Shown: piece after piece, positions 1-5,999 of the stretch
Numbering within the stretch: the first letter of the stretch is position 1
Layout: each line of letters opens with the position of its first letter
Assembly (NCBI GenBank): GCA_036505275.1
Contig: DASXTS010000202.1
Span: 1-10,521, forward strand
DNA: 10,521 nt
Origin: DASXTS01 sp036505275
GTDB taxonomy: Bacteria > Actinomycetota > Actinomycetes > Mycobacteriales > Pseudonocardiaceae
Direction: 5' to 3'
Program-made: the position numbers and the translations under genes
Notes under the pieces: model-generated
The model's database searches: none
What the model was told of the DNA's origin: nothing
What the model saw: only the letters and a program-made list of their open reading frames with translations

Positions 1-1
1 C

Positions 2-973
2 CGGGTGGCCTCGGAGCAGCCGCGGCCGCCCTCCAGGGCCGGCCCGCTGGCCGAGGTGCTGCTGCGGCTGCTGCATACCGACCCGAACCGGCGTCCCACC
101 ATGGCCGAGGTGAGCTCAACGCTGGCCACGCTGGCCGCGGCACCTGCGGCTGCCGCGGCGGCCGGCCAGTCGGCAGTCGGCCCGGCGGCAGTCGGCCCGG
201 ACGCGACCCGGGAGCTCGGTCAGGCGGAGGCCCGCGCCCCGGCGCCGCCTACGCGGCCGCTAGCCCGACCGGCGCAACCCGTAGCCCCGGCCGCCGAGTC
301 CACCAGTCGCGAGGATGTGGCATTTCCCCAGCTGGAGCGCGACGATGTCACATCGTCGCGGGCGAAAGAGCGCGAGCGGCCGAAGCGGCGGCCGGCCGTG
401 CTGGCGGCCGCGGCAATCGTGCTGCTCGCATTGGCCGCAGCGCTGCTTGCCCTGACGCTGAACCGCGGGTTGGGCGGCACGCCATCGGCCGGGGTGTCAT
501 CCGGCGGGACACCGGCGCCCACCTCGGTGGCCGGTGTGTCCTCGGGCACCTTGCCACCCACGACCGCGCCGTCGGCCACCGCGCCGGCCACCTCGCCGCC
601 GGCCACCTCGGCCGCGTCGCCGAGCGCGGCACCGGCGGGCCCCGTGGACAGCCCGCAGGCCAGAGAGGCCGCGATCATCGACTACTACGCGCTGATGCCG
701 GGCAACCAGCAGGAGGGCTGGACCAGGCTCACGGCCAGGTACCAGGGCAGCCCCGCCGGCGGGTACGACAGCTACCAGGCCTTCTGGAGCCAGATGAGCG
801 AGGTGCGGGTCTCCGACGTGCACGCCACCCAGGGCACCGCGGTGGAGGCCACCGTCCAATACACGTTCACCAGCGGCCGGGTGGTGCGAGAGCGACACCG
901 GTACGTGCTGGTCAGCCAGGACGGCATCTGGAAGATCGACCAATCGACGGTGCTGAGCAGCGTCACCCTGTAG
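2..973 (+). CDS. Receptor-type Ser/Thr protein kinase, C-terminal part (5' end outside window)
   Basis: The reading frame is open from the first bases, so the gene starts upstream. The first ~40 residues match the end of a Hanks-type kinase domain: a Leu-rich helix followed by HTDPNRRPTM, the subdomain XI arginine region. A long Ala/Pro linker follows. A basic stretch (KRRP) leads into one hydrophobic helix at about residues 129-153 (roughly 391-465), typical of a bitopic kinase with its catalytic domain in the cytoplasm. An outer Pro/Thr/Ser-rich stalk comes next. The last ~105 residues, from VDSPQAREAAIIDYYALMP, look like the NTF2-like domain found on many actinobacterial kinases (YQAFWSQM, a strand-rich centre, then DGIWKIDQS). 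The ligand cannot be told. The ATP-binding and catalytic loops are not in the window. Nothing seen links it functionally to the downstream genes. Confidence 0.88.
   Translation, partial: RVASEQPRPPSRAGPLAEVLLRLLHTDPNRRPTMAEVSSTLATLAAAPAAAAAAGQSAVGPAAVGPDATRELGQAEARAPAPPTRPLARPAQPVAPAAESTSREDVAFPQLERDDVTSSRAKERERPKRRPAVLAAAAIVLLALAAALLALTLNRGLGGTPSAGVSSGGTPAPTSVAGVSSGTLPPTTAPSATAPATSPPATSAASPSAAPAGPVDSPQAREAAIIDYYALMPGNQQEGWTRLTARYQGSPAGGYDSYQAFWSQMSEVRVSDVHATQGTAVEATVQYTFTSGRVVRERHRYVLVSQDGIWKIDQSTVLSSVTL
583..612 (+). repeat. Two-copy 15-bp tandem repeat in the kinase stalk
   Basis: The 13-mer GCCGGCCACCTCG occurs at 583-595 and again at 598-610, a 15-bp period encoding PATSP/PATSA units of the Pro/Thr/Ser stalk. 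A similar short duplication encodes the two AVGP units near 170-200. Both are probably slippage products within a low-complexity linker. Confidence 0.6.
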
Positions 974-1036
974 GTTGCGAACAAGTCCAGGCAAATCGAG
1001 GTTTAACCGGGCCGCGAAGTGGGCACGCAATTCGCC
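974..1036. other. Short gap between kinase and phosphoribosyltransferase genes
   Basis: This gap holds no convincing terminator hairpin. A 9-bp palindrome GGTTTAACC lies at 1000-1008. No clear -35/-10 pair and no DosR-type inverted repeat is visible. GAGG at 998-1001 is too far from either possible start (GTG 1019 or ATG 1037) to be a confident ribosome binding site. Confidence 0.4.
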
Positions 1037-2386
1037 ATGCCCGAGCGCCTGTTCCGCGACCGCAGGGACGCCGGCCGTATTTTGGCGACGCTCCTCGACC
1101 AGTACCGCGAGCAGCCCGGGGTGATGGTCCTCGGACTACCGAGGGGCGGCGTCCCGGTGGCGTACGAGGTGGCCGCCGCGCTCGGTGCGCCGCTCGACGT
1201 CTTCCTGGTCCGCAAGCTCGGTGTGCCCGGCCGGCCGGAGCTCGCGATGGGCGCAATCGCCAGCGGTGGCGTGGTGGTGCTCAACGACGACGTGGTGCGC
1301 GGGCTCGGCATCGCGCCGGATGTCATCCAGCGGGTGGTGGACCGGGAGGCCCGCGAGCTCCACCGCCGCGAGCGGGCCTACCGCGAGGACCGGCCGGCGC
1401 TCGACATCACCGGCCGGACCGTGATCCTGGTGGACGACGGCCTCGCCACCGGCGCCAGCATGCGGGCCGCCATCGTGGCGCTGCGCAAGCTGCATCCGGC
1501 GAGGATCGTGGTGGCCGTTCCGGCTGCGCCGAAGTCGACGTGTGGGGAGCTTGCCACCGAGGTCGACGACGTGGTGTGCGCCACGACGCCGACGCCGTTC
1601 TTCGCGGTGGGGCAGTCGTACTGGGACTTCACCCAGACCACCGACGACGAGGTCAGCGACCTGCTGGGAGCGGCGTCCCGCCAGGCCAGGGTGGTCGCCG
1701 GGCCCGGCCACACCGACGCCGCCGCGGTCCGCTCGGCCGCGATCCCCGTCCGGGACGGCGTGCCGGCGGACGACGTGCTGTTCGACCTGGTCGGCGACGC
1801 CCGGCTGGTGCTGATCGGCGAGGCCTCGCATGGCACCCACGAGTTTTATGCGGCGCGCGCGGCCATCACCCGCCGGCTGATCGAGGAGCGCGGCTTCGAG
1901 CGCTTCCCGACGTGGATGTGGCGCAACGCCGCCGTGCTGCACTTCGTCGGCTGGCTGCGCGAGCACAATGACCGGGCTGGCGAACACAGCGCCAAGGCCG
2001 GGTTCTACGGCCTCGACCTGTACGGCTTGCACCGGTCGGCGCACGAGGTGATCGCCTACCTGGAGCAGGTCGACCCGGCCGCGGCGGCCCGTGCCCGCGA
2101 GCGGTACTCCTGCTTCGACCACGCCGACGGCGACGATGGCCGAGCCGACGGCTACGCCATCGTCGCGGCGTTCGGCGCCGGCGAGTCGCGCGAGCAGGTC
2201 ATCCTCGAGCAGCTCGTCGGCCTGCAGCGGCGCGCGCTGGAGTATCCGCAGCGCGACGGGCTGACCGACGACGAGCAGTTCCACACTGAGCGCAGCGCCA
2301 GGACGATGATGGCGGCCGAGCAGCGCGCGGTGGGAGCGCGGCGATGTGCCCGAGACATACCCGTACGCCGTGTGAGGCCGCCATGA
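1037..2386 (+). CDS. Phosphoribosyltransferase-erythromycin esterase fusion with a decayed esterase half
   Basis: Residues 1-215 form a type I phosphoribosyltransferase domain with the PRPP-binding signature VILVDDGLATGAS at residues 129-141. The linker leads to an erythromycin-esterase-family domain with GEASHGTHEFY; Glu262 and His265 match the conserved active-site pair. The same architecture is known from Mycobacterium tuberculosis Rv2030c (about 680 aa), a DosR-regulon protein of unknown substrate. This copy has 449 codons. After EERGF the sequence jumps directly to ERFPTWMWRN, skipping the block that in relatives carries EADWPD. After MMAAEQ it runs out of frame into an unrelated Arg-rich tail ending at TGA 2384-2386. 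The phosphoribosyltransferase half may still work; the esterase half very probably does not. ATG 1037 was chosen because family similarity begins at RLFRDRRDAG; GTG 1019 is an in-frame alternative. Confidence 0.8.
   Translation: MPERLFRDRRDAGRILATLLDQYREQPGVMVLGLPRGGVPVAYEVAAALGAPLDVFLVRKLGVPGRPELAMGAIASGGVVVLNDDVVRGLGIAPDVIQRVVDREARELHRRERAYREDRPALDITGRTVILVDDGLATGASMRAAIVALRKLHPARIVVAVPAAPKSTCGELATEVDDVVCATTPTPFFAVGQSYWDFTQTTDDEVSDLLGAASRQARVVAGPGHTDAAAVRSAAIPVRDGVPADDVLFDLVGDARLVLIGEASHGTHEFYAARAAITRRLIEERGFERFPTWMWRNAAVLHFVGWLREHNDRAGEHSAKAGFYGLDLYGLHRSAHEVIAYLEQVDPAAAARARERYSCFDHADGDDGRADGYAIVAAFGAGESREQVILEQLVGLQRRALEYPQRDGLTDDEQFHTERSARTMMAAEQRAVGARRCARDIPVRRVRPP
1892..1903 (+). other. 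Junction of a probable in-frame deletion in the esterase domain
   Basis: Gly-Phe-Glu-Arg at 1892-1903 fuses the helix ending EERGF to the ERFPTWMWRN segment. In intact family members these are separated by some 35-40 residues that include the conserved EADWPD motif. In relatives a Gly-Phe pair occurs at both ends of the missing block, so recombination between short repeats is a plausible mechanism. The family comparison is from memory, not an alignment. Confidence 0.6.
2322..2375 (+). pseudogene. Out-of-frame ancestral C-terminus of the esterase domain
   Basis: Read from 2322 in the third frame this encodes SARWERGDVPETYPYAV and then stops at TGA 2373-2375. That matches the usual end of the phosphoribosyltransferase-erythromycin esterase family (an Arg-Trp, then Glu-x-Pro-Glu-Thr-Tyr-Pro, then the stop). 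The open frame entering this point is a different one, so the break near 2318-2325 combines loss of most of the second half of the esterase domain with a frameshift. The old stop lies 7 bases before the next gene's ATG, as expected of an operon neighbour. Confidence 0.72.
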
Positions 2387-3063
2387 CCAGCTTGCAGAAC
2401 GACCTGACGATCACCGCAGCCGGCGTCGAGCTGCAGGCGGACGTCCGGGTGCCGCCGTCCGCGCGGGGCGCCGTGCTGTTCGCGCACGGCAGCGGCAGCG
2501 GCCGGCACAGCCCGCGCAACCGTTACGTCGCCGAGCAGCTCAACCGCGCCGGGCTGGCCACGGTGCTCGCCGACCTGCTGACCGAGCCCGAGGAGCAGGT
2601 GGACGCCGTGACCAGGCAGCACCGGTTCGACATCGGGTTGCTCGCCGCGCGGTTGGTGGGCCTCGCCGACTGGGCCACCAGGTACGAGCCGACCGCCGGC
2701 CTGTCCCTCGGCCTGTTCGGCGCCAGCACCGGTGCCGCGGCCGCGCTGGTGGCCGCGGCCGTGCGGCCGCCCCTGGTGCACGCGGTCGTTTCCCGCGGCG
2801 GCCGGCCCGACCTGGCCGGGGACCACCTGCCTCGGGTCACCCAGCCCACGGTGCTGATCGTCGGCGGCGCCGACCGGACCGTGCTGCAGCTCAACAGGGA
2901 CGCAATGCGGCGCATGACCGCGGCGGCCGATACCCAACTCGCAGTGGTCCCCGGGGCGTCGCACCTGTTCGCGGAGCCCGGCGCGTTGGAGCAGGTGTCG
3001 CGGCTGGCCACGGACTGGTTCGCGCGGTTCCTGCCGAACCCGCCCACCAGCGACGAAGAATGA
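2383..3063 (+). CDS. Alpha/beta hydrolase, dienelactone-hydrolase-like
   Basis: This is a 226-residue cytoplasmic hydrolase. A strand followed by HGSGSG (residues 35-40) forms the oxyanion region, GASTG (113-117) is the nucleophile elbow with Ser115, and GGADRTV and GASHLF supply Asp164 and His194 of a Ser-Asp-His triad. Length and layout are normal for small dienelactone-hydrolase-type enzymes, and the protein looks intact. The substrate is unknown. In mycobacteria a related hydrolase is fused to a phosphoribosyltransferase (Rv0571c, from memory), so adjacency to the upstream gene suggests a shared role. ATG 2383 was chosen because TGAGG at 2373-2377 lies 5 bases upstream; an earlier in-frame ATG (2344) would read through the remains of the esterase gene. 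Its stop overlaps the ATG of the DUF2267 remnant (ATGA, 3060-3063). Confidence 0.85.
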   Translation: MTSLQNDLTITAAGVELQADVRVPPSARGAVLFAHGSGSGRHSPRNRYVAEQLNRAGLATVLADLLTEPEEQVDAVTRQHRFDIGLLAARLVGLADWATRYEPTAGLSLGLFGASTGAAAALVAAAVRPPLVHAVVSRGGRPDLAGDHLPRVTQPTVLIVGGADRTVLQLNRDAMRRMTAAADTQLAVVPGASHLFAEPGALEQVSRLATDWFARFLPNPPTSDEE

Positions 3064-3224
3064 CCGGCTACCACGCGTTCGACGCGACCCTGCACAAGAC
3101 CAACCGGATCCTGGGCGGGTGGCGCGACGTGAAGGACAGCATGCGAAGGTCACGCGGCCTCAGGCGAGGTCCAGCAGTACCTCGCCGAGCGCGGCCATGG
3201 CCGCCTTCAGCTGCGCGTCGTTGA
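3060..3224 (+). pseudogene. Truncated DUF2267-type gene, N-terminal remnant
   Basis: The frame starts at an ATG overlapping the hydrolase stop and reads MTGYHAFDATLHKTNRIL (3060-3113). This resembles the N-terminus of DUF2267 proteins, which begin with a Tyr-x-x-Phe-Asp...Lys-Thr-Asn pattern and normally continue into helices ending near 130-150 residues. After Leu18 the similarity stops. The frame continues as a short basic tail to TGA at 3222-3224, running antisense into the end of kynU (stop at 3160). A later GWRDVKDSM stretch could come from the C-terminal part of the same family, but this is weak. DUF2267 genes often accompany stress-type genes such as the two upstream. The fragment is too short to fold as the domain. 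Confidence 0.55.
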
Positions 3225-4371
3225 GGTACGGCGCGGGGCCGAAGCGCAGGTGGTCGCCGCGGTGGTCGGTCGCGACTCCGCGCTGGGCCAGCGCGGCCCG
3301 CAGCTCGGCGGCCCGCCGGGTGCGCAGCGCAACGAAGCCGCCAAGGTCGGTGAGCGCCACCGAGCGGTCGCGGTCGATCACGGCCGGGTCGGCGTCCAAG
3401 GCGTCGAACGCAGCGCACAGCACGCCGAGCTGGTGCTGTGACACGGTGCGCAGGAAGGCCGGCTCCAACGCCTGGTCGGCGAAGAACTCCAACACGCGGC
3501 TCGCCCGGTAGTGGCTGGTCGGGTCGTAGGTTGCGCCGGCCCATCGCCATTCCCCTGGCCCGTAGGTCACCTCACCGGAGTGCTCCGGGATGGTCACCTC
3601 CTCGGCCAACTCGGAGAACTCGGCGAACCAGCCGGTGACCACCGGGCGCATCCGGGCGGCGTGCGGCGGCAGCCGCAGGAAGCAGTTGCCCTCGCCGAGC
3701 TGCAGGTACTTGTAGCCGCCGCCGGTGATCCACGCGCCGGCCAGGCCCAGGGTGTGGATCGGCATGGGCAGCACGCCGAGCGCGTGGTAGGCGTCCACCA
3801 CCAGCTCGGCGCCGTGCCGTTCGCACGCGGCGGCCAGCGAGCCCAGCCCCGGCACGATCTCGGCCGTCTCGAACAGCACCGCGGAGATCAGCACGGCCGC
3901 GGTCCGGTCGTCCACCTCCGCCGCCAGTCGGGCGGCCAGCGTCCCGGCCGGGGACGCCGGGACCCGCACCACGTCGACACCCTCCTCCGCGAGCCTGGCG
4001 AGCTGGCGGCGCAGGGAGTGGAACTCGCCGTCGGAGGTAACCAGCCGCGGCCTGGCCGGCAGGTCGATGGCCGACAGGAACCGGATCATCAGGTCATGGG
4101 TGCTGGCACCGAGCGCGATCTCGGCGATCGGGTCGCCGAGCCAGCGGCGGAACCCCTCGCGCACCGCGTCCGCACGGGCGAAGGCCAGGTCCCACTTGTC
4201 CTCCACGGCGGCCGCGGCGTCCTCGAAGGCCTCCATCTGCCCCTGTGCCGCGACGTCGGGCCATGCCTGGTGCGAGTGCCCGGTCAGCAGCAGCCGCTCG
4301 GCCACCCCGAACCGCGAGTAGTGCGCGGCCAGCACGTTGGGTGTGGTCCGCAGCGCCGCGAGATCGATCAA
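3160..4371 (-). CDS. kynU: Kynureninase-like PLP enzyme (aminotransferase class V fold)
   Basis: This is a 403-residue fold-type I PLP enzyme. GGGYKYLQLGEG carries the probable Schiff-base lysine, Lys221, and corresponds to the TYKYLNGGPG motif of kynureninases. VVDAYHALGVLP (from about residue 191) supplies the Asp that pairs with the pyridine nitrogen. RSVALTDL near 336 and HLRFGPAPYLND near 374 match the C-terminal domain of Pseudomonas kynureninase as I recall it. The predicted reaction is kynurenine to anthranilate plus alanine. The N-terminus (LLLTGHSHQAWPD) departs from the classical GNSLG motif, so this is a divergent subgroup; context with kynA is the main reason for the specific name. 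The TTG start at 4371-4369 overlaps the kynA stop, and GGAG lies 6 bases upstream. GTG 4392 is an alternative without a good site. Confidence 0.82.
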   Translation of the reverse strand: MIDLAALRTTPNVLAAHYSRFGVAERLLLTGHSHQAWPDVAAQGQMEAFEDAAAAVEDKWDLAFARADAVREGFRRWLGDPIAEIALGASTHDLMIRFLSAIDLPARPRLVTSDGEFHSLRRQLARLAEEGVDVVRVPASPAGTLAARLAAEVDDRTAAVLISAVLFETAEIVPGLGSLAAACERHGAELVVDAYHALGVLPMPIHTLGLAGAWITGGGYKYLQLGEGNCFLRLPPHAARMRPVVTGWFAEFSELAEEVTIPEHSGEVTYGPGEWRWAGATYDPTSHYRASRVLEFFADQALEPAFLRTVSQHQLGVLCAAFDALDADPAVIDRDRSVALTDLGGFVALRTRRAAELRAALAQRGVATDHRGDHLRFGPAPYLNDAQLKAAMAALGEVLLDLA

Positions 4372-5159
4372 AGCTCGCTCCGCACTGCCCACAGGTCCGG
4401 GAACGACGGCTCGAACAGCGTGCCACGCAGGTACCGCGCCCCGAGCGAGCCACCGGTGCCGCCCTTGTCCCCGATGGTCCGCTCCACCATCTTGACGTGC
4501 CGGTAGCGCCACTCCTGCATGCCCTCGTCCACGTCGACCAGCCGCTCGGTGACCTGCGCCGGCCCGCCGTCGTCGCGGTACACGTCCAGCAGCACCCGCT
4601 GCACATTGGTCGACGGCTTGAGCGGCTGGGTGACGTCGCGGGTCAGCGCCTCGTGCGGCACGTCGTAGCCGTGGTCTGCCAGGTAACGCAGGAACGAGTC
4701 GAACAGCGACGGCCGGGACATCGCCAGGGCGATCCGCTCGCGGGCCTCGCTGCCCTCCGGGTAGTGCTCGAACACCCGGTGGTCCCGCCGCCCGAGCATC
4801 GCCTCCAGCTCGCGGAACTGCGCCGACTGGAACCCGCTCGAGGCATCCAAGCGGTCCCGGAAGCTGGTGAACTGGCGCGGCGTCATGGTCTCGAGCACGT
4901 CGATCTGGGCCACCACGACCTTGAGGATCGTCAGCACCCGGCGCAGCGTGTGCAGCGCGTGCGGGGTGTCGCCGTCGATCAGCCGGCGCTGCAGGTGGCC
5001 AAGCTCGTGCAGGATCTGTTTGAACCACAGCTCGTACACCTGGTGAATCACGATGAAGAGCAGCTCGTCGTGCTCGTGCGAGCGCGGCCGCTGAGCGCCC
5101 AGCACCTCGTCCAACGCCAGGTAGGACGTGTAGGTCAGCGCTGGATGCCGTTCGGTCAT
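4368..5159 (-). CDS. kynA: Tryptophan 2,3-dioxygenase
   Basis: This 263-residue heme enzyme opens the indole ring of L-tryptophan with O2 to give N-formylkynurenine. Family signatures are all present: LTYTSYLALDEVL at the start; DELLFIVIHQVYELWFKQ at 31-48, whose His39 matches the distal-pocket histidine; SGFQSAQFRELE at 108-119, with the conserved Gln-Phe-Arg of the substrate pocket; WRYRHVKMVERTIG with heme-ligand His221; and GTGGS at 234-238, the substrate-ammonium loop. Length is slightly below Xanthomonas TDO (about 298 aa) but all blocks are there and it looks active. The ATG at 5159 begins just before the first conserved block. It is the first gene of the leftward unit and is divergent from the LLM gene across a 33-bp gap. 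No Shine-Dalgarno sequence is visible upstream. Confidence 0.95.
   Translation of the reverse strand: MTERHPALTYTSYLALDEVLGAQRPRSHEHDELLFIVIHQVYELWFKQILHELGHLQRRLIDGDTPHALHTLRRVLTILKVVVAQIDVLETMTPRQFTSFRDRLDASSGFQSAQFRELEAMLGRRDHRVFEHYPEGSEARERIALAMSRPSLFDSFLRYLADHGYDVPHEALTRDVTQPLKPSTNVQRVLLDVYRDDGGPAQVTERLVDVDEGMQEWRYRHVKMVERTIGDKGGTGGSLGARYLRGTLFEPSFPDLWAVRSEL
4378..4381 (-). promoter_or_regulatory. Ribosome binding site deciding the TTG start of kynU
   Basis: On the minus strand GGAG (4381 to 4378) is followed by six bases and then TTG (4371-4369). This supports the rare TTG start and translational coupling to kynA, whose TGA (4370-4368) overlaps it. Confidence 0.6.
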
Positions 5160-5169
5160 GGTGCCAGCC

Positions 5170-5185
5170 ACATTACGGCTAATGT
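5170..5185. promoter_or_regulatory. Palindromic divergent promoter/operator between kynA and the rightward operon
   Basis: The 33-bp gap (5160-5192) contains a perfect 6-4-6 inverted repeat, ACATTA-CGGC-TAATGT. Each arm read outward is TAATGT, which fits the actinobacterial -10 pattern TANNNT. Rightward, seven bases separate the hexamer from GTG 5193; leftward, ten bases separate it from ATG 5159. Transcripts would start at, or within a few bases of, the start codons. No convincing -35 hexamer or Shine-Dalgarno sequence is seen on either side. The symmetry could also be a repressor site. Confidence 0.55.
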
Positions 5186-5192
5186 CACGAAC

Positions 5193-5999
5193 GTGAGGGT
5201 TGGCATCGGCTTGCCCAACACCACGCCAGGGGCCGACGGCGCACTCCTGCTGGAGTGGGCGCGGCGGGCCGACGCCGGGCCGTTCAGCACCGTGGCGGTG
5301 CTCGACCGGCTGGTGTACGAGAGCCTGGAGCCGTTCGCCACACTGGCCGCGGCCGCCGCGGTCACCCGGCGGATCGGGCTGGCGACGATGATCGCGATCG
5401 GGCCGCTGCGGTCGGCCGCGATGCTGGCCAAGCAGGCCGCGACGGTGAACAGCATCGCCGGCGGGCGGCTCACGCTCGGGCTCGCGGTGGGAGCCCGGTT
5501 GGACGACTACCAGGCGGCCGGGGTGGATCACCGCGGGCGCGGCGCCCGGCTGTCCGAGCAGCTGGCGTACCTGCGCGGCCGCTGCGACGGGCTGAAGGTG
5601 CCGCTGCTGGTTGGCGGCAACAGCGGGGCGGCGCTGCTGCGGATGGCGCGCTACGCCGACGGGTACGCACACGGCGGCGGCCCGCCACGGGCGTTCGCGT
5701 CGGCGGCCGGCAAGGCGCTGGCGGCCTGGCACGATGTGGGCCGGCCCGGGCGGCCCGCGCTGTGGGGGCAGGGTTACGTCGCCCTCGGTGACGCCGAGCG
5801 GGGCACCGCCTACCTGCGCGACTACTACGCGTTCACCGGCCCGTTCGCCGAGAAGATCGCGGCCGGCTGCCTGACCACGCCGCGGGCGGTGAAGGACTTC
5901 GTGCGGGGCTACCAGGCGGAGGGCTGCGACGAGCTCATCCTGCTGCCGACCGTGTCCGACGTCCACGACCTTGACCGGCTGGCCGAGGTGCTGGCGTGA
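5193..5999 (+). CDS. LLM-class flavin/F420-dependent oxidoreductase
   Basis: This is a 268-residue luciferase-like TIM-barrel protein. It begins MRVGIGLPNTTPG, the usual first strand of the family, and continues with AATVNSIAGGRLTLGLAVG (about 82-100) and DDYQAAGVDHRGRGARLSEQL, blocks typical of actinobacterial LLM oxidoreductases using reduced FMN or F420. Between LAYLRG and KVPLLVGGNSGAALLRMARYADGY the usual 15-20 residue loop is nearly absent, and the protein is somewhat short for the group (often about 280-300 aa), so a small internal loss is possible. GTG 5193 was chosen because family similarity starts there; the long open frame upstream is antisense to kynA. Its stop overlaps the next start (GTGA). 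The substrate is unknown; context suggests the anthraniloyl-CoA route. Confidence 0.85.
   Translation: MRVGIGLPNTTPGADGALLLEWARRADAGPFSTVAVLDRLVYESLEPFATLAAAAAVTRRIGLATMIAIGPLRSAAMLAKQAATVNSIAGGRLTLGLAVGARLDDYQAAGVDHRGRGARLSEQLAYLRGRCDGLKVPLLVGGNSGAALLRMARYADGYAHGGGPPRAFASAAGKALAAWHDVGRPGRPALWGQGYVALGDAERGTAYLRDYYAFTGPFAEKIAAGCLTTPRAVKDFVRGYQAEGCDELILLPTVSDVHDLDRLAEVLA
5985..5988 (+). promoter_or_regulatory. Ribosome binding site of the monooxygenase gene
   Basis: GAGG lies seven bases before GTG 5996, inside the end of the LLM gene. It supports the GTG start and the GTGA overlap. Confidence 0.5.

Noticed and set aside
974..1018. Possible DosR box or promoter before the phosphoribosyltransferase gene
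   Set aside because: The only symmetry is GGTTTAACC, too short and unlike the DosR consensus, and no -35/-10 pair with reasonable spacing could be found.
1136..2284. 382-codon minus-strand open frame opposite the phosphoribosyltransferase fusion
   Set aside because: It is an antisense shadow. The phosphoribosyltransferase motif and esterase blocks on the plus strand account for the region.
4245..5192. Long rightward open frame running antisense through kynA into the LLM gene
   Set aside because: Its translation is low-complexity, rich in Arg, Gln, His and Val, with no family resemblance. It is the GC-biased shadow of kynA/kynU; only the part from 5193 is real.
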